The notes under the pieces are model-generated. The model made no database searches and was not told the DNA's origin. It saw nothing but the letters and a program-made list of their open reading frames with translations. Positions 1 to 11,892 of a DNA stretch of 64,000 nt are shown here, in pieces. Within the stretch, counting starts at the first letter, position 1. Each line of letters begins with the position of its first letter. The DNA comes from Harmothoe impar (Eukaryota; Annelida; Polychaeta; Phyllodocida; Polynoidae): NCBI GenBank assembly GCA_947462335.1, contig OX381714.1:60309800-60373799 (forward strand). Direction: 5' to 3'. The translations under genes and the position numbers were made by a program.

Positions 1-149
1 GAGTTAAGACACTGGTCCCACTCCTCTCCTCTTGTACTAGACATAATACCTGCGTCTGTGCCATTTTAGCACCCTACACCACCATGACAATCTCCTGACA
101 GGTCCTCTATTACAGCGAGTTGAGCCAGCTTGGGCAGTCACTGATTTTT

Positions 150-407
150 AAACCATTAAAAACATTGCTTCAATGTGATATGCCTATTGGCTTCATAAAG
201 CATGAATGCAGCCCTGGTGGGTAACTCACCAAGGCTGCATGAATGCATCATACCAAATCTTTGGGAGTGTATCAACCAAGTTGGTCAGTCATTATGGCAT
301 TATGCTTGAATGTAACAGGCGAGCTACTCGTCAGGACTGCATCTATGCATTATGACGACCGACGGTATAATGCATCAAAGCAGTATGCGGCCCTTAAAGG
401 GTAAGGA
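150..407. repeat. TTAA-MITE copy (family: CCCTTTAAGGAC ends, internal palindromes)
   Basis: The family shows TTAA target sites, termini CCCTTTAAGGAC/GTCCTTAAAGGG, and internal self-complementary blocks such as GCAGCCCTGGCGAGTTACTC paired with its complement. TTAA sites and CCC-type ends are typical of piggyBac-derived MITEs. This copy ends GCGGCCCTTAAAGGGTAA. Confidence 0.75.
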
Positions 408-991
408 TATAGCAGCAAGTACGCCATAAAAGACTGCAGTCTAGCGCTCACGCCCCCTGGTGTCTAAGGATAGAGTACTACCCCAGTCCCCCCCGCGCTG
501 ACTTATGACGACCATAACGCCAGGTCTCTATCACCTGCCGCCATGTTATATTCATGGGGTGTCTGTTTCCGTGTGTGGGGGGCGGGGACGACTACAACTA
601 CAACTCTGATACCGTCAGGTGCTACTGGACAAATCCATGAAGCTCTATTAGGATTCTAAAACGAGGTGGCCATCAGATTGGTTTTAGGCAGAAATGCGAG
701 TGCATGAATTGGTGACAGTGCAATCAAATTCTTTTTCTTAAAAAACAGGTTTCATGTAGAGTACTTTACTGACAATATCAATAGGATTCCGCTAAAACCA
801 ACGTAAATACAACTTCATTCTGAAAAAGTCACCCTTACTTGCTGCATTTGTCTATAGCTACTTCTGTCTTGCACCACTCCACATGTGCAGCCAACTAATC
901 CAGAACTTGGTGGAATTGTCTCAAGAGTGGGACGGGGGCACAAGGCAGCAAAGAACCGACCTAATACTAACAGCCAGCGCAGCTGAAAGCA
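408..991. other. No gene seen
   Basis: Single-copy-looking DNA; only a short duplicate of the AAAAAGTCACCC.TTCTTGCTGCATTTGTCTATAG segment also found at about 35608. Confidence 0.5.
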
Positions 992-1338
992 TTAACCCTC
1001 TAAGGACATGTGTCACCAATAGATGACATTTACACCATTGCAGCCCTGGAGAGTAACTAACCGAGGCTGCAATGGTGCATCATGCCGAGAGTGTCTCAAC
1101 ACTGACGGGTCGGCATGAATGCAGCGTTGACGAGTTACGTGCCAGGGCTGCATTCATGCATGAGGACGACTTTAATAGGGCATGATACATTAAAGCACTG
1201 TGCTGTCCCTAAAGGGTTAACACTCTGGATGGCATCATGCCTTAAGACTTCATGTTTATTTACCCTCATGATGCATTATGCGACTATGCGACTAAAGGGC
1301 ATAGTACATTGAAGCACTATTCTGGTCTAAAATGGTTC
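992..1338. repeat. TTAA-MITE copy, extended
   Basis: Starts TTAACCCTCTAAGGACATG. An internal GTCCCTAAAGGGTTAA at about 1205 marks one possible end; a second, degenerate end follows at 1338. Confidence 0.75.
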
Positions 1339-1974
1339 AAACCCCTTCTTCCATTCATGGCATTAGTACAAAAGGACGCCACCAGGAGGCCATAAATCCC
1401 CAAACAGGCTGACACTAACAAAATTGACAAACTGATCCGTCTCACCTGGGACGTAGTCACACAAAACACATCCTCATCTATCCTCTAGTTCTTACAGGGG
1501 CGTCCTACCATTACACCCACAGCCTCAGCAGGTGGTGTAAGAGGGAATATTGACTCAGGGACTGCCTTTGAGTCATAATAAGGAAGTGGTCATTCTTTGC
1601 CTCAGCTGCATTCTCTCTCATTTGCCATGGTAATCGGGTATCAAAAGTATGTGAGTGTGCTAGAAGACTTCCCTAATGAAGCATAATTTTTATCAATAGA
1701 TATCTTCCTCCGTTGAACTAGATCTCTCTGACACAAAGTGCCCTGAGTACTGTGTAAACTACACGTTCAATGTTGTTGTCTGTCCTCTCCTTGTCTTATT
1801 ATCAAAGAGGGTTAGATGTGCACTCTAGAAGGCAGTATTGCCTAATTGGCAAGTCCAATGCTCCGTTCATAATATGGTGGGATTCCACTATATATGCGTG
1901 GTAACAATTATTTCAGCCGATGTTGTTATTAGTAAACAAAAGGGGATTGCAAAAGTGAATCCGCGTAATGGAAC

Positions 1975-2102
1975 TCAATACAGTGGGGCCGCATAGTAAC
2001 TCGCCGGCGCCGCATTTGTACGTCATGCCGATCCCCCGGGAGCTTATCCTGATGACCAATAATAGTCCATTAAAGCGCTATGCGCCCCTTAAAGGGCTAG
2101 AC
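1975..2102. repeat. TTAA-MITE, 3' half
   Basis: GCCGCATAGTAACTCGCCGGCG...GCGCCCCTTAAAGGGCTAG. Confidence 0.65.
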
Positions 2103-2504
2103 TTACTCAGATAACTCGTTGCCAGTAGACGGTGGCAGACAGTGTTATCTGCACCCATCCGTCTTTCCTCCTACCCCTCATCTATTCTCCTCCAGGATCA
2201 ATATTGGGTTCCTGTTGTTTCCTACATACGGGGCCTCGCAAGTCTATATTGACTAATGTTGAAAGATGCAACTTGTTTATGGGTCTTTTCAGTCAATAGG
2301 AGCGTACTAAACTAAACTCATCAGAGTCAACAAATATTATGATACAGTACGTTTGTTGAACCTTCCTTGAACGCTTTCCGTTTTCAAACTGGGTACTGAT
2401 TGCTTTGTACAAGTATTATCATTCTCAAGTCAGATAAGACATTCTTATCTTGAAAGAGTGGGACCCAAATCTAGGAACACGGTCAGTCACAGAAAAAAAC
2501 GTCT

Positions 2505-2685
2505 TAAACCCGCAGATCTCGGTACCCCTCCACCGACAGTCATGGCGCAGTCGGGACAGGTACTCAGCCCTATTTATAGGAGAGCTGGGGCTTTAAAGAC
2601 TTACAGGCCCAGATCCCGATACCCCTTCAGCGATAGTAGGGGTGGAGTCGGTACTCAGCCCTATGTATAGGGACGCTGGGGTTTA
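2505..2685. repeat. About 90-bp tandem duplication
   Basis: CCCCTCCACCGACAGT...GTACTCAGCCCTATTTATAGG and CCCCTTCAGCGATAGT...GGTACTCAGCCCTATGTATAGG. Confidence 0.65.
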
Positions 2686-2765
2686 ACCCTTTAAGAAAAG
2701 CATAGTGCTTTAAGCTATCCATTGTCGTCATGATGTATGAATGCAACTCAGGAAGCTGACTATGG
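2682..2765. repeat. TTAA-MITE, 5' fragment
   Basis: TTTAACCCTTTAAGAAAAGC...GATGTATGAATGCAACTC. Confidence 0.55.
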
Positions 2766-3286
2766 TACTTTGAGCATGTAGAGGATCCATAAGTCTATCA
2801 TATATATTCAGGCACCCTGCTTCCCTACCCCACGCACTGTTCGGGCTCGCATAGTGTTCCCTCCACACTGATATTCGTTGGCTCCCTATACAACCAATCT
2901 CCCAGTCACTATAGTGCCTAACCAAGTTAGTCTTTTGGCTCCCTATTCGGCCAACCTAGGTTAATTAATATTGTCAGGTTGGTCAGTACTGACCAACTTA
3001 TCTTAGTCTTCTCCATTTTAATTAGTTTTAGGCTACGTCGCTTTGAGTTGGAATTAATCATATGTTGTTTTGCCTCAGTCATTCTTGAATAGACTTGGTC
3101 ATGCCTGACCAATGTCCCTATGACTAACCTGGGATAGCCACTACAGACTAAGGGCTGGGGCATTTTAATTTCCTGTGTACCTGCAACCCTCCTCCTGTCG
3201 CCAATTGGCCCTCCTGCTGATAGTCTAGTACCTTACACTGCCCTCTCCCCCACTCTACCTGAGTGAGATAGGGTGGCATAAAGACC

Positions 3287-3548
3287 GTTAACCCTTTAGG
3301 GGCTGCGCAGTGCTTTAATGTGGTATGGCCTTTGTCAACATGATGCATGAATGCAGCCTTTCTGAGTCTACCTGCCAGGGCTGCATTCATGCATCATGTT
3401 GACTCTATAGGATTTATACACTCCTAAAGGGTTGGCATGATGCATGAATGCAGCGCTGGCAAGGTACTCACTATGGCTTTATGAATGCATTATGGTAACA
3501 AATGGGCATAATGATTTAAAGCACTATGCGGCCCATAAAGGACTTTAA
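3287..3548. repeat. TTAA-MITE copy
   Basis: TTAACCCTTTAGGGGCTGCG...GCGGCCCATAAAGGACTTTAA. Confidence 0.75.
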
Positions 3549-4475
3549 ACATGCCCCTACCCTGTAGTATAGCGGCTTTAACACACGAGGGAGGGTGTGG
3601 GGCCACATAGGAATCACCCTAGGTCCCTAAGGCGGCTCTCTACACGGTTCGCTCTCAATATAAAGATAAAATGGACGCCGCTTGTTCCCGCGATCACCAT
3701 GTGTGCACTGACACAAGCAGATCTTGTGACAAGTTGGTTCTGCTCTCGGAAATCAACTAATTCCTGGCAAATTATGGTATGTTAGAGCCTGGTATGCGTC
3801 TAAATCTCGCGGGACGTAACATACGGGGACGATTACTGTCACGTGACGTTGTGACGTAATCACGTCACTTAACGCCAGACATCGCCGGATTTGACATTTT
3901 AGTATGCTCAATTGGGAGAGATGAACGGTGAGGCAGTTTGGGTATGGACGATAATAGAGGAGTTTGGACGATAATAGGGTATTTTGAATGTGTGTAACAT
4001 GCAACACACTGGACGGAACAACCTGGAGGGAAATGGCCGCCCGCCAGCCACATTATTCTATGGCTTCAAGGTTTCAGGTTAATACATTTTGTCAATGTCA
4101 TGCAGTAACACAACGATAGGTTTGGTCCGTGCAGGCCTCTTAGACCTCCTAATCAGCCTTTAGCTGTGTTGGTTTTAAAACTATATCATCAACCCAACGA
4201 GCATTGGCGCATCATACTCAATATTCGGGAAAGTATCAACCACATAGGACTTGTATAAGGCCAAAAAAAGAAGGTTGGTTTCAGGTCACCCGACCGACCC
4301 TATATAAACAGGGCCGACCCTATGCAAATTTGGAGACATTTTTACATTTTTATACTTTTTGGGGGTCAATTTTAGGTTAAAAAAATTGGGCCAAAAAACC
4401 TCCCCCTTTTACTTTTTTTTTTGAGGGGAATTTTTTAAGAAAAGTTTTTAAAAAAATCCGACCTAAAGACCCTAG

Positions 4476-4673
4476 AGTTGCGCAAACAAAATAAAAGTTG
4501 CGCAAACAAAATAAAAGTTGCGCAAACAAAATAAAAGTTGCGCAAACAAAATAAAAGTTGCGCAAACAAAATAAAAGTTGCGCAAACAAAATAAAAGTTG
4601 CGCAAACAAAATAAAAGTTGCGCAAACAAAATAAAAGTTGCGCAAACAAAATAAAAGTTGCGCAAACAAAATA
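4476..4673. repeat. 20-bp minisatellite, left arm
   Basis: Ten near-perfect copies of GTTGCGCAAACAAAATAAAA. Reading frames through it are repeat artefacts. Confidence 0.95.
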
Positions 4674-4779
4674 ACTGCCTGCCATTTCTTACGGTTTGTA
4701 AATCGGACAATTATTAAGGATCCTACAGCAAATTAAAGTTATAGACAAAAAACCACCATTGACATACATTTAGGAGTCA

Positions 4780-5050
4780 CCCCCTCTACTTGTCACTCCC
4801 ACCTCACGTCACCCCACGTATGTCACTATCACCCCCGCCCCCACACATGTCACTGTCACTCCCACCCCACGTCACTCCCCACCCCCACATGTCACTTCCA
4901 CCTCACATAAGTGCACATCACCATGTGATAGGACCCGGTCACCTGTCACCCCCACTTCATGTCACTCCCACCTCATGTCAGGCTCTCACCTGTCACCCCA
5001 ACCTCAAATGACCCCCTTAGATGTCAACCCCACCTCACGTCATCCCCTCA
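4780..5050. repeat. CACCCCCACCTCACGTCACT-rich minisatellite
   Basis: Irregular repeats of CACTCCCACCTCACGTCA and relatives within the fold-back core. No gene is supported. Confidence 0.7.
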
Positions 5051-5249
5051 CACAGACTTACTATACTTACAATGGTTAAGAGGAGGTGAGACCAAAAAGT
5101 GAGACGCTTTAAACACCAAGAGAAACTCCAATAGTGGTGCACAAAGACTCAGTGTGCTGAGGGTGGGTGGGGATAGGGGTGAAGGAGTGAGTCTGGACTG
5201 CCTTTATCCCGTCCCCACTGCCCTCACCCCGTCCCCACTGCCCTCACCC

Positions 5250-5452
5250 CGGGTTGGGACTTTCAGTTGGGACTTTGGGTTGGGACTTTGGGTTGGGACT
5301 TTGGGATGGGACTTTGGGTTGGGACTTTGGGTGGGGACTTTCAGTTAGGACTTTCAGTTGGGACTTTCAATTGGGACTTTCAATTGGGACTTTGGGTTGG
5401 GACTTTCAATTGGGACTTTCAATTGGGACTTTGGGTTGGGACCCTGGGTCAC
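5250..5452. repeat. 13-bp GGGACTTTGGGTT / GGGACTTTCAATT minisatellite
   Basis: About 15 units of a 13-bp motif with two alternating variants, within the fold-back core. Confidence 0.93.
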
Positions 5453-5544
5453 ATGTGATGTAAGTCACACAATCAATCTTTAATAATGCTCCGATTTGCA
5501 AACCATAAGAAGTGACAGAAAGGTTACAAATCGGTGTACACCTG

Positions 5545-5768
5545 TATCTTTTGTTTGCGCAAGTTTTATCTTTGTTTGCGCAAGTTTTATCATTTTGTTT
5601 GCGCAAGTTTTATCATTTTGTTTGCGCAAGTTTTATCACTTTGTTTGCGCACGTTTTATCATTTTGTTTGCGCAAGTTTTATCATTTAGTTTGCGCAAGT
5701 TTTATCATTTTGTTTGTGCAAGTTTTATCATTTTGTTTGCGCAAGTTTAATTTTGTTTGCGCAAGTTT
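5545..5768. repeat. 20-23-bp minisatellite, right inverted arm
   Basis: About ten copies of TTTGTTTGCGCAAGTTTTATCA, the complement of the left array with a small extension, and less homogeneous. Confidence 0.95.
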
Positions 5769-5865
5769 CTGGGGTTGCAAAAAAAAAAAAAAGCATGTCC
5801 CCTTAGGGGCTCCGTAGTTTCTTCCGATGTTACCTGAAACAAAACTTTTTTTTTATTTGGCCTAA

Positions 5866-6178
5866 TGCATCATTGTAGCCCTGGGCGAGTTACTCGCATC
5901 ATGATGGAGAAAGAGATGTAAGCTGCCATTAGCCATTTAACGACGGCACGTCACTTAAAAGATTACATTTGTGGTCTTGATGCACCAATGCAGCCCCCAC
6001 GAGTATCTCGCCAGTGCTGCATTGCGGCATCATGCCGACCCTTCAGGAGTGTCTCAACTTCATAAGGTCAGCATGATTCTTGAATGCAGCACTAGCGAGT
6101 TACTCGCCTCAGCTGCATTTATGAATCATGGCGACCTAGGGCATGATGCATCAAGGCATCATACTGTCCTAGGGTTAA
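5866..6178. repeat. TTAA-MITE copies, one broken and one complete
   Basis: 5866-5912 is the right remnant of the MITE broken by the 4259-5862 element. 5938-6178 is a complete copy, TTTAACGACGGCACG...ATACTGTCCTAGGGTTAA. Confidence 0.7.
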
Positions 6179-6499
6179 GACCTGTGCTTTATTTAATGGC
6201 GTCTAACGGTTATTGCAGCAGGTGTATTTGTGTAGAGGATGTAAAAAGGGCGGGAAACTGCGGCAGACGACATTTGTCAAGCTTCAGACCGTCTGGGGAC
6301 CCGTCTGGGTAACACTGTACCAATATGCACCAAGCCAGGAACATATTGTTATAAATATATGTAATGTTTATATGTGATAGCATGAACATATTATCGCCCT
6401 CAAGCTTGAAGGATGGGCGGAAATCTTTGTCTCCATGTAGCTCCACTAATACGCAGAGTTGGGGTTTAACATTCCACATGTGCTTTGTGTTTAGCCTAC

Positions 6500-7351
6500 A
6501 CTGTAAAAAAAATGTCGTCAAAATGACGTTGAATCACTGGCAACTTTTGGGACATAACTTTCACCGTTTTTTTAACGGTGACGGCCACCGTTTATTTTAC
6601 GTAGAATCACTGTTAATTTTACGTTGAATCACCGTTAATTTTATGTTGAATCACTGTTAATTTTATGTAGAATCACCATTAATAGATTCAGAGTATTCAA
6701 ATATACAGAGAATATTCAATAAGCCTCACAGGGAGTCTGATTATGGTGACTTTAGTTACTGTAGTATACATCTAAAAACTTACGGATAAGCCATACTTTG
6801 ACTTTGTCCTTATCCTATATGCCACACTGGCATTCTGACTTGCATACTAGCCCTGGCCTATACAAGAGCCTATAGGATTGATACAAGGCGGAGTTTCCAG
6901 AGGTGAGGATATATGCAGAGTATGTTACCATAAAATAGGTGTATAGATCTAGACAGCTACTTTCTTCTGGATATTATCAAGTGATCATGGTATTTTGTCA
7001 AACCTATCACAAGATTGAATTGTTAAATTGTCAAGCATATAGATTAATTGAAAATTAACATTAGTTCAACATGTATACTCCACCTCAAGGGCTCACACTC
7101 TCCAGAAAAATCTTCTTACAAACCAGGCCACCTATCTATGGCAAGATCCACCATATGTGGCTCCCTCTGGGATTTGACATTAGAGGCTGAATTAACGTTG
7201 AATCATTGTAATCCAAACCAGGTTAGCATTTAACAAGGATCCACTGTAAAATGACTGATATTTACGATGCTTCATTGTATTCCAAATAATGGTGAATCAG
7301 CATTCGATTTTACAGAGTGAATCTGTTAAAAGTACATCTATTTTTTACAGT
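6500..7351. mobile_element. CACTGTAAAA-ended non-autonomous DNA transposon, copy 1
   Basis: Starts CACTGTAAAAAAAATGTCG and ends TTTTTTACAGTG, flanked by TA on both sides (a 2-bp TA duplication is expected of Tc1/mariner-like elements). No transposase frame. Compared with copy 2 it has an extra ~140 bp at about 7060-7195. Confidence 0.8.
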
Positions 7352-7353
7352 GT

Positions 7354-9582
7354 ACCTTACGTGTAGGTATTATTAGTTAGAAACAGGAAAAAGATTATAA
7401 CAACATTTCATTGCGCGATGTAGCTTACCTATATGGGGGTATCTTGGTATCTTGGTACCGTGCCCCCATGTCCGGTACCCGGCCCGTCCCTCCGCCTCTC
7501 ACCATACCCACCTCAGGAATATAAAGCACTACGATGTCTCTTAAAGGGTCCCATATATATGGGAGTATTTCGGTATGTTGGCCCTCCCCTCTCCCAGTGC
7601 TCCATGCCCCCCAGCCCTGTACCCGGCTAGTCCCTCCACTCTATGCCCCCCCCCCACTATTGGTGGTGGGTCCCCCTGGTGGCATCCATCAGTCTAGCTG
7701 TCACGTGACTTTAAAACACTTAGTCCCCTCCCGTGGTGTCTCCTAGCAACCAGACCAGTGGGGGTGTGTAGGACAGGAATACAATTGTCAGAACTGAACG
7801 TCGTTGTCAATAACAGACAATGTTATGCTGCACAAACTTAAATCATACTTCTGATATTTTAACTCTTTAAGGACTCTCAGCACCCAAATTGCACTAAAAC
7901 AGTCTGGGGGGTATACTTCCAAGGAAATGTGTTAAACCTTTACATATTATACATCAAATTAACCATCTATAATAGCTTTATCTAATTCCTTCGATTATTT
8001 CTCATTTTAGTAGCCATGGAATGCGGATGGAACAAAAACGTTCCATTTTCAGCCTCTTTTTTTTCCAACAGCATTATGGCATTGAAATTGGACTAAATTC
8101 GTGAATTTCTCAATTGAAAATCAAAATTCATGTCTATACCTGGGGTCCTTTTTTTTCTTATAGGAGGTTCAAATGATGTATAATTATGTAGAGGTGTAAC
8201 TCATATACCCTCAAAACCGTTTTAGTGCAATTTGGGTGATGAGAGTCCTTAAGGGTAGCCATTCTTCGAGTCGCCTAAAGTTAAAGGGGGCGCTGTACAC
8301 AGAATCAGCGGCCATTTTTTTCTCGGGGACGGATAACATTTTCTTAGAAGCCAATTACGGTTACATATAGTAGAATTTGCCTTCCTGGCTGGTCTATATA
8401 TATCAATATAAATACATATTTCTCGATTCATCTCTAAGAATCGTATCTTTTAGAAGTCTTATTGGGCCATAATCAAGTATTTTCCCTGACTTTTCCTAAC
8501 TTTCCATGACTCATAAGAAGCCTGCTTGTCAGCCAGCCAATTAGTGACAGGTCTAGTGTACATTCTACTGAATAGGGGACCGTATTGGTGTACATGGCGC
8601 TGTGGTCAGAATCGGTAAAGTTAAGTAGAATTTGGCTTTTAAACTGATCTAGTTATTAAGTTAGATATACAGAGATCCCACTCCCAAGTCATTAAAAAGC
8701 AGGAAATCTTGGGATGTTGGTAAACGTTCTGCAGAGAATTGACAAAATTTAATACAGAAATTCTAGCAAAAAAAAGCAGGAATTCTTTCAAATGTAGGAA
8801 ACGTGGTATCTCTGATACATATTTCTGGATTTATCTGTAAGAATTTCATCTTGCTGAGGCATTATCACGCCACAATCAAGGTTATTATTGACAGCTTAGC
8901 CAGTAGAGGAACGTCCTGGTGTACATGGTTCCATGCATGCTCAGCTCCCATCCATTAACACATCAGGCATGCACCAGACTGTTCTGGATGGCAAACATGG
9001 TACACGACCAATTAAACATTTATAACAATCGCTTCCACCATCTATAAACAGCATCAGACATCTTGTTGAATACTCCTCCTTTTTGAAGAGGATTTATATT
9101 TTCTAAGCGGCCAGAGCACCTAATTCACAGAGCCGAACAAGAAAATATTACTCAAAACTGATGAAAATATCCTTGTCAACCCCATATTTGGTATCATGTT
9201 AGAGCTTATGACATCCTCTTTCACATCCTATATTCCATGTGTATTTACAAAGACTATTCAAGGAGAGGCTATGCCAAAACCTCATTTCAATTTTTAATGT
9301 TTATACCTTTTTAAAAATGTTGGCAAAACTATAGAGAAATCTGGCGGTGGGAGGGACAATTTGCAGTAGAAAGAGCTAATAAAAAATATTCGAAAACGTC
9401 AAGCACTTGGTGCCTACATACAAGTACCATTTCTATATACTATTTCCCTTCCTGCCTGCATAAAACGGTCATGGCTGTATACTACTGACACCCTGTATAC
9501 CTCTGTACTATAGGAAGACTGACGGCCTGGTGTGTACGGGCATTCCGCTATACTACTCGGTCTGACAGAACACCTAGCCAAG
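7354..9582. other. Non-coding, between the inverted CACTGTAAAA copies
   Basis: Contains a GGAATTCCT-family copy and CTTTCCCTGACTTTTCC-type words (about 8480) that recur at 21470, 29740, 32300 and 32680. No gene recognised. Confidence 0.5.
8695..8812. repeat. GGAATTCCT-family element, diverged
   Basis: AAAAGCAGGAAATCTTGGG...ACAGAAATTCTAGC...CAGGAATTCTTTCAAATGTAGG. Confidence 0.5.
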
Positions 9583-10535
9583 GACCGCATAGAGGTTCAA
9601 TGCATTATGCCCTTGGTCGTCATGATGTATGAAAAGAGTCTTGGTGAGTCTATTCACAAGGGCTGCACTGTAAAAAATAGATGTACATTTTACAGATTCA
9701 CTCTGTAATATTTAACGCTGATTCACAGTTATTTGGAATACAATAAAGCATCGTAAATATCAGCCATTTCACAGTGGATCCTTGTTAAATGCTAACCTGG
9801 TTTGGATTACAATGAACTAATGGTAATTCTTTCAATTAATCTATATGTTTGACAATTTAGCAATTCAATCTTGTGATAGGTTTGACAAAATACCATGATC
9901 ACTTGATAATATCCAGAGGAAAGTAGCTGTCTGGATCTATACACCTATTTTGTGGTAACATACTATGCATATATCCTCACCTCTGGAAACTTTGCCTATA
10001 GAGTAAAACCTCTTGTATAGGCCAGGGCTAGTATGCAAGTCGGATCGCCAGTGTGGCATATAGGATAAGGACAAAGTCAAAGTATGGCTTATCCGTAAGT
10101 TTTTAGATGTATACTACAGTAACTAAAGTCACCATAATCAGACTCCCTGTGAGGCTTATTGAATATTCTCTGTATATTTGAATACTCTGAATCTATTAAT
10201 GGTGATTCTACATAAAATTAACGGTGATTCAACGTAAAATTAACGGTAATTCTACGTAAAATGAACAGTGATTCTGTGTAAAATTAACGGTGACCGTCAC
10301 CGTTAAAAAAACGGTGAAAGTTATGTCCCAAAAGTTGCCAGTGATTCAATGTCATTTTGACGACATTCTTTTAACAGTGTGCATCCGTGCATCATGCCGA
10401 CCCTTCGGGAGTGTATCAACCTTCTTAGATAAAATGAAGCACAGATGAGTTACTCTGCAGAGCTGCATTCATGCATCATGCCGATCAACTTGTTAAGTGT
10501 TAAGCGCAGTAAAGTATCATGCAGCCCTTGAATAG
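9583..10535. repeat. TTAA-MITE split by a CACTGTAAAA element
   Basis: Left part 9583-9664 (AGGACCGCATAGAGGTT...GGGCTG), insertion 9665-10379, right part to GCAGCCCTTGAATAGTTAA at about 10535. Confidence 0.75.
9665..10379. mobile_element. CACTGTAAAA-ended transposon, copy 2, inverted relative to copy 1
   Basis: Starts CACTGTAAAAAATAGATG and ends TTTAACAGTG, flanked by TG on both sides. It is inserted into GGGCTGCATCCGTGCATCATG of a TTAA-MITE, which resumes directly after it. Confidence 0.8.
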
Positions 10536-10815
10536 TTAAAGATTAAATGCACAACCATACTCATGGTGTGAGCCATATGTCGTATTTCAATTCTAAAAGT
10601 GGGAGGGTGCGCAGGGCGCGTGGGGGGGGGGGGGTAGAATTTGGACTGAACGAAATAAAGGATTTAATTTATGGGATGGAAACAGATATACAGCAGGATG
10701 TGGCGACTACTGGTTTATTGATGATGGTACAGATAAGTACCGTAGGTTACAGTCAGGGCCCGAGCACTTGGCGACCCCTCTTACTGGGAGCTCATAATCC
10801 TCCCAAATAAGTGCT

Positions 10816-10985
10816 TAACCCCTTAAGGATGGTGTGTCACTAAAAAATCGATATCTGATGCACCAACACAGGCCCAGCGAGTAACTCCTCGGTGACCCTC
10901 AGGAGTGTATCAGCCCCGTAGGGTCAGCATGATGCTTGAATGCAGCCCTGGGGAGTTGCATATTCTCTTAATGACCCCCTACCCT
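10816..10985. repeat. TTAA-MITE, 5' part
   Basis: TTAACCCCTTAAGGATGGTG...AATGCAGCCCTGGGGAGTTG; the 3' end is lost. Confidence 0.65.
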
Positions 10986-11037
10986 ATAATCTATAAGATT
11001 TCTCTTTGGCGGCTTCGCCAACTCCTCTGGTATTGAC

Positions 11038-11281
11038 TAGGCCAAAAAAAGAGATTTGTTTCAGGTCAGCTGACCGACCTCATCAAAACAGGGCCGACCC
11101 TACGTTTTTTAATGCAGTTTTGAAGAAATTTCTGTATTTTTACCATTTTTTTGTCAATTTCAGAGTCTTTGGACCGGCCGGCTAGTTCATGTTAAGAAAA
11201 AAAGTTAAAAAAAAAAATCCGACCTACCGACCCTACATTTTGTGCCCATGTTACCTGAAACAAACCTTCTTTTTTTAAGCC
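11038..11281. repeat. Short copy of the GGCC-A7-G/TTTGTTTCAGGT family
   Basis: GGCCAAAAAAAGAGATTTG... to ...CAAACCTTCTTTTTTTAAGCC, with internal GGGCCGACCCTACG and CCGACCTACCGACCCTAC blocks. Full-length at about 244 bp. Confidence 0.85.
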
Positions 11282-11487
11282 TTTTACAGACTGGTTTCCT
11301 ATTCATGGTAATGGTAGGATGTTATCTGATTCAGAATTCATCTCTTCACGATGGCTTTTAGGATGGATCCATAATAAAACACCCAGTCCCAGACAGGTGG
11401 TCATGTGACTAGTCATGTGATCAGTCAGGGTGCACCTGGGCTGCACCTCCACATGCTAATGTGATAACCCTTTATTGGCAGCATAGT

Positions 11488-11860
11488 CCTTAACCCTTTA
11501 AGGACGCATGTCGCTAAAAGATGACATATGTCCCAATGATGCACCAATACAGTCTGGGTGAGTAGCTAGCTGGTGCTGCATCAGTGCATCATGTTGGCCC
11601 TTTGGGAGTGTCTCAACCCCGTGGGGTCGGCATGATGCTTGAATGCAGCCCTCGTGAATTACTCACCAGGGCTGCATTCATGCATCATTCCGACCAAGGG
11701 CAGAATGCATTAATATGGAATGCCCTCGATCATCTTGATGCATGAATACAGCCCTGGCAAGTTACTCACCAGGGCTGCATTAATGCATCATACCGCTGCA
11801 CTTGATACACTGCTGTCAGCATGATGCACCAATGCAGCTCCCGGGGAGTAACTCGCCAGT
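11488..11860. repeat. TTAA-MITE with duplicated internal palindromes
   Basis: TTAACCCTTTAAGGACGCATG, then three successive palindromic blocks instead of the usual two; the 3' terminus is not found before 11893. Confidence 0.65.
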
Positions 11861-11892
11861 GTCGCATCAATCCTAACAGTTACCTGGTTGAG

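Larger units (their letters stand above)
1339..4258. other. Non-coding stretch with MITE fragments
   Basis: Outside the listed repeats I see no gene. 2930-3130 has the words CCTAACCAAGTTAGTC, CATGCCTGACCAATG and CCTAGG, echoed at about 50990-51080. Confidence 0.5.
4259..5862. mobile_element. Long copy of the GGCC-A7-G/TTTGTTTCAGGT family carrying a fold-back core with tandem subrepeats
   Basis: The ends are inverted: GGCCAAAAAAAGAAGGTTGG..TTCAGGT on the left and ACCTGAAACAAAACTTT...TTTGGCC on the right. Short family copies (11038, 54021, 58330) are about 220-260 bp. This one has an extra ~1.3 kb core flanked by two inverted arrays of a 20-23 bp unit, (GTTGCGCAAACAAAATAAAA)n left and its complement right, plus an inverted ~35 bp segment (TTTACAAACCGTAAGAA type) inside each array. 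The element interrupts a TTAA-MITE: MITE-like sequence is found both before (4200-4250) and after (5865-5910). Confidence 0.7.

Noticed and set aside
4377..4710. Open frames with a repeating FVCATFILFAQLL-type peptide on the minus strand
   Set aside because: They are translations of the 20-bp minisatellite in all three frames, with no independent coding signal.
5496..5817. Open frames through the right GCGCAAGTTTTATC array
   Set aside because: Same artefact as the left array.
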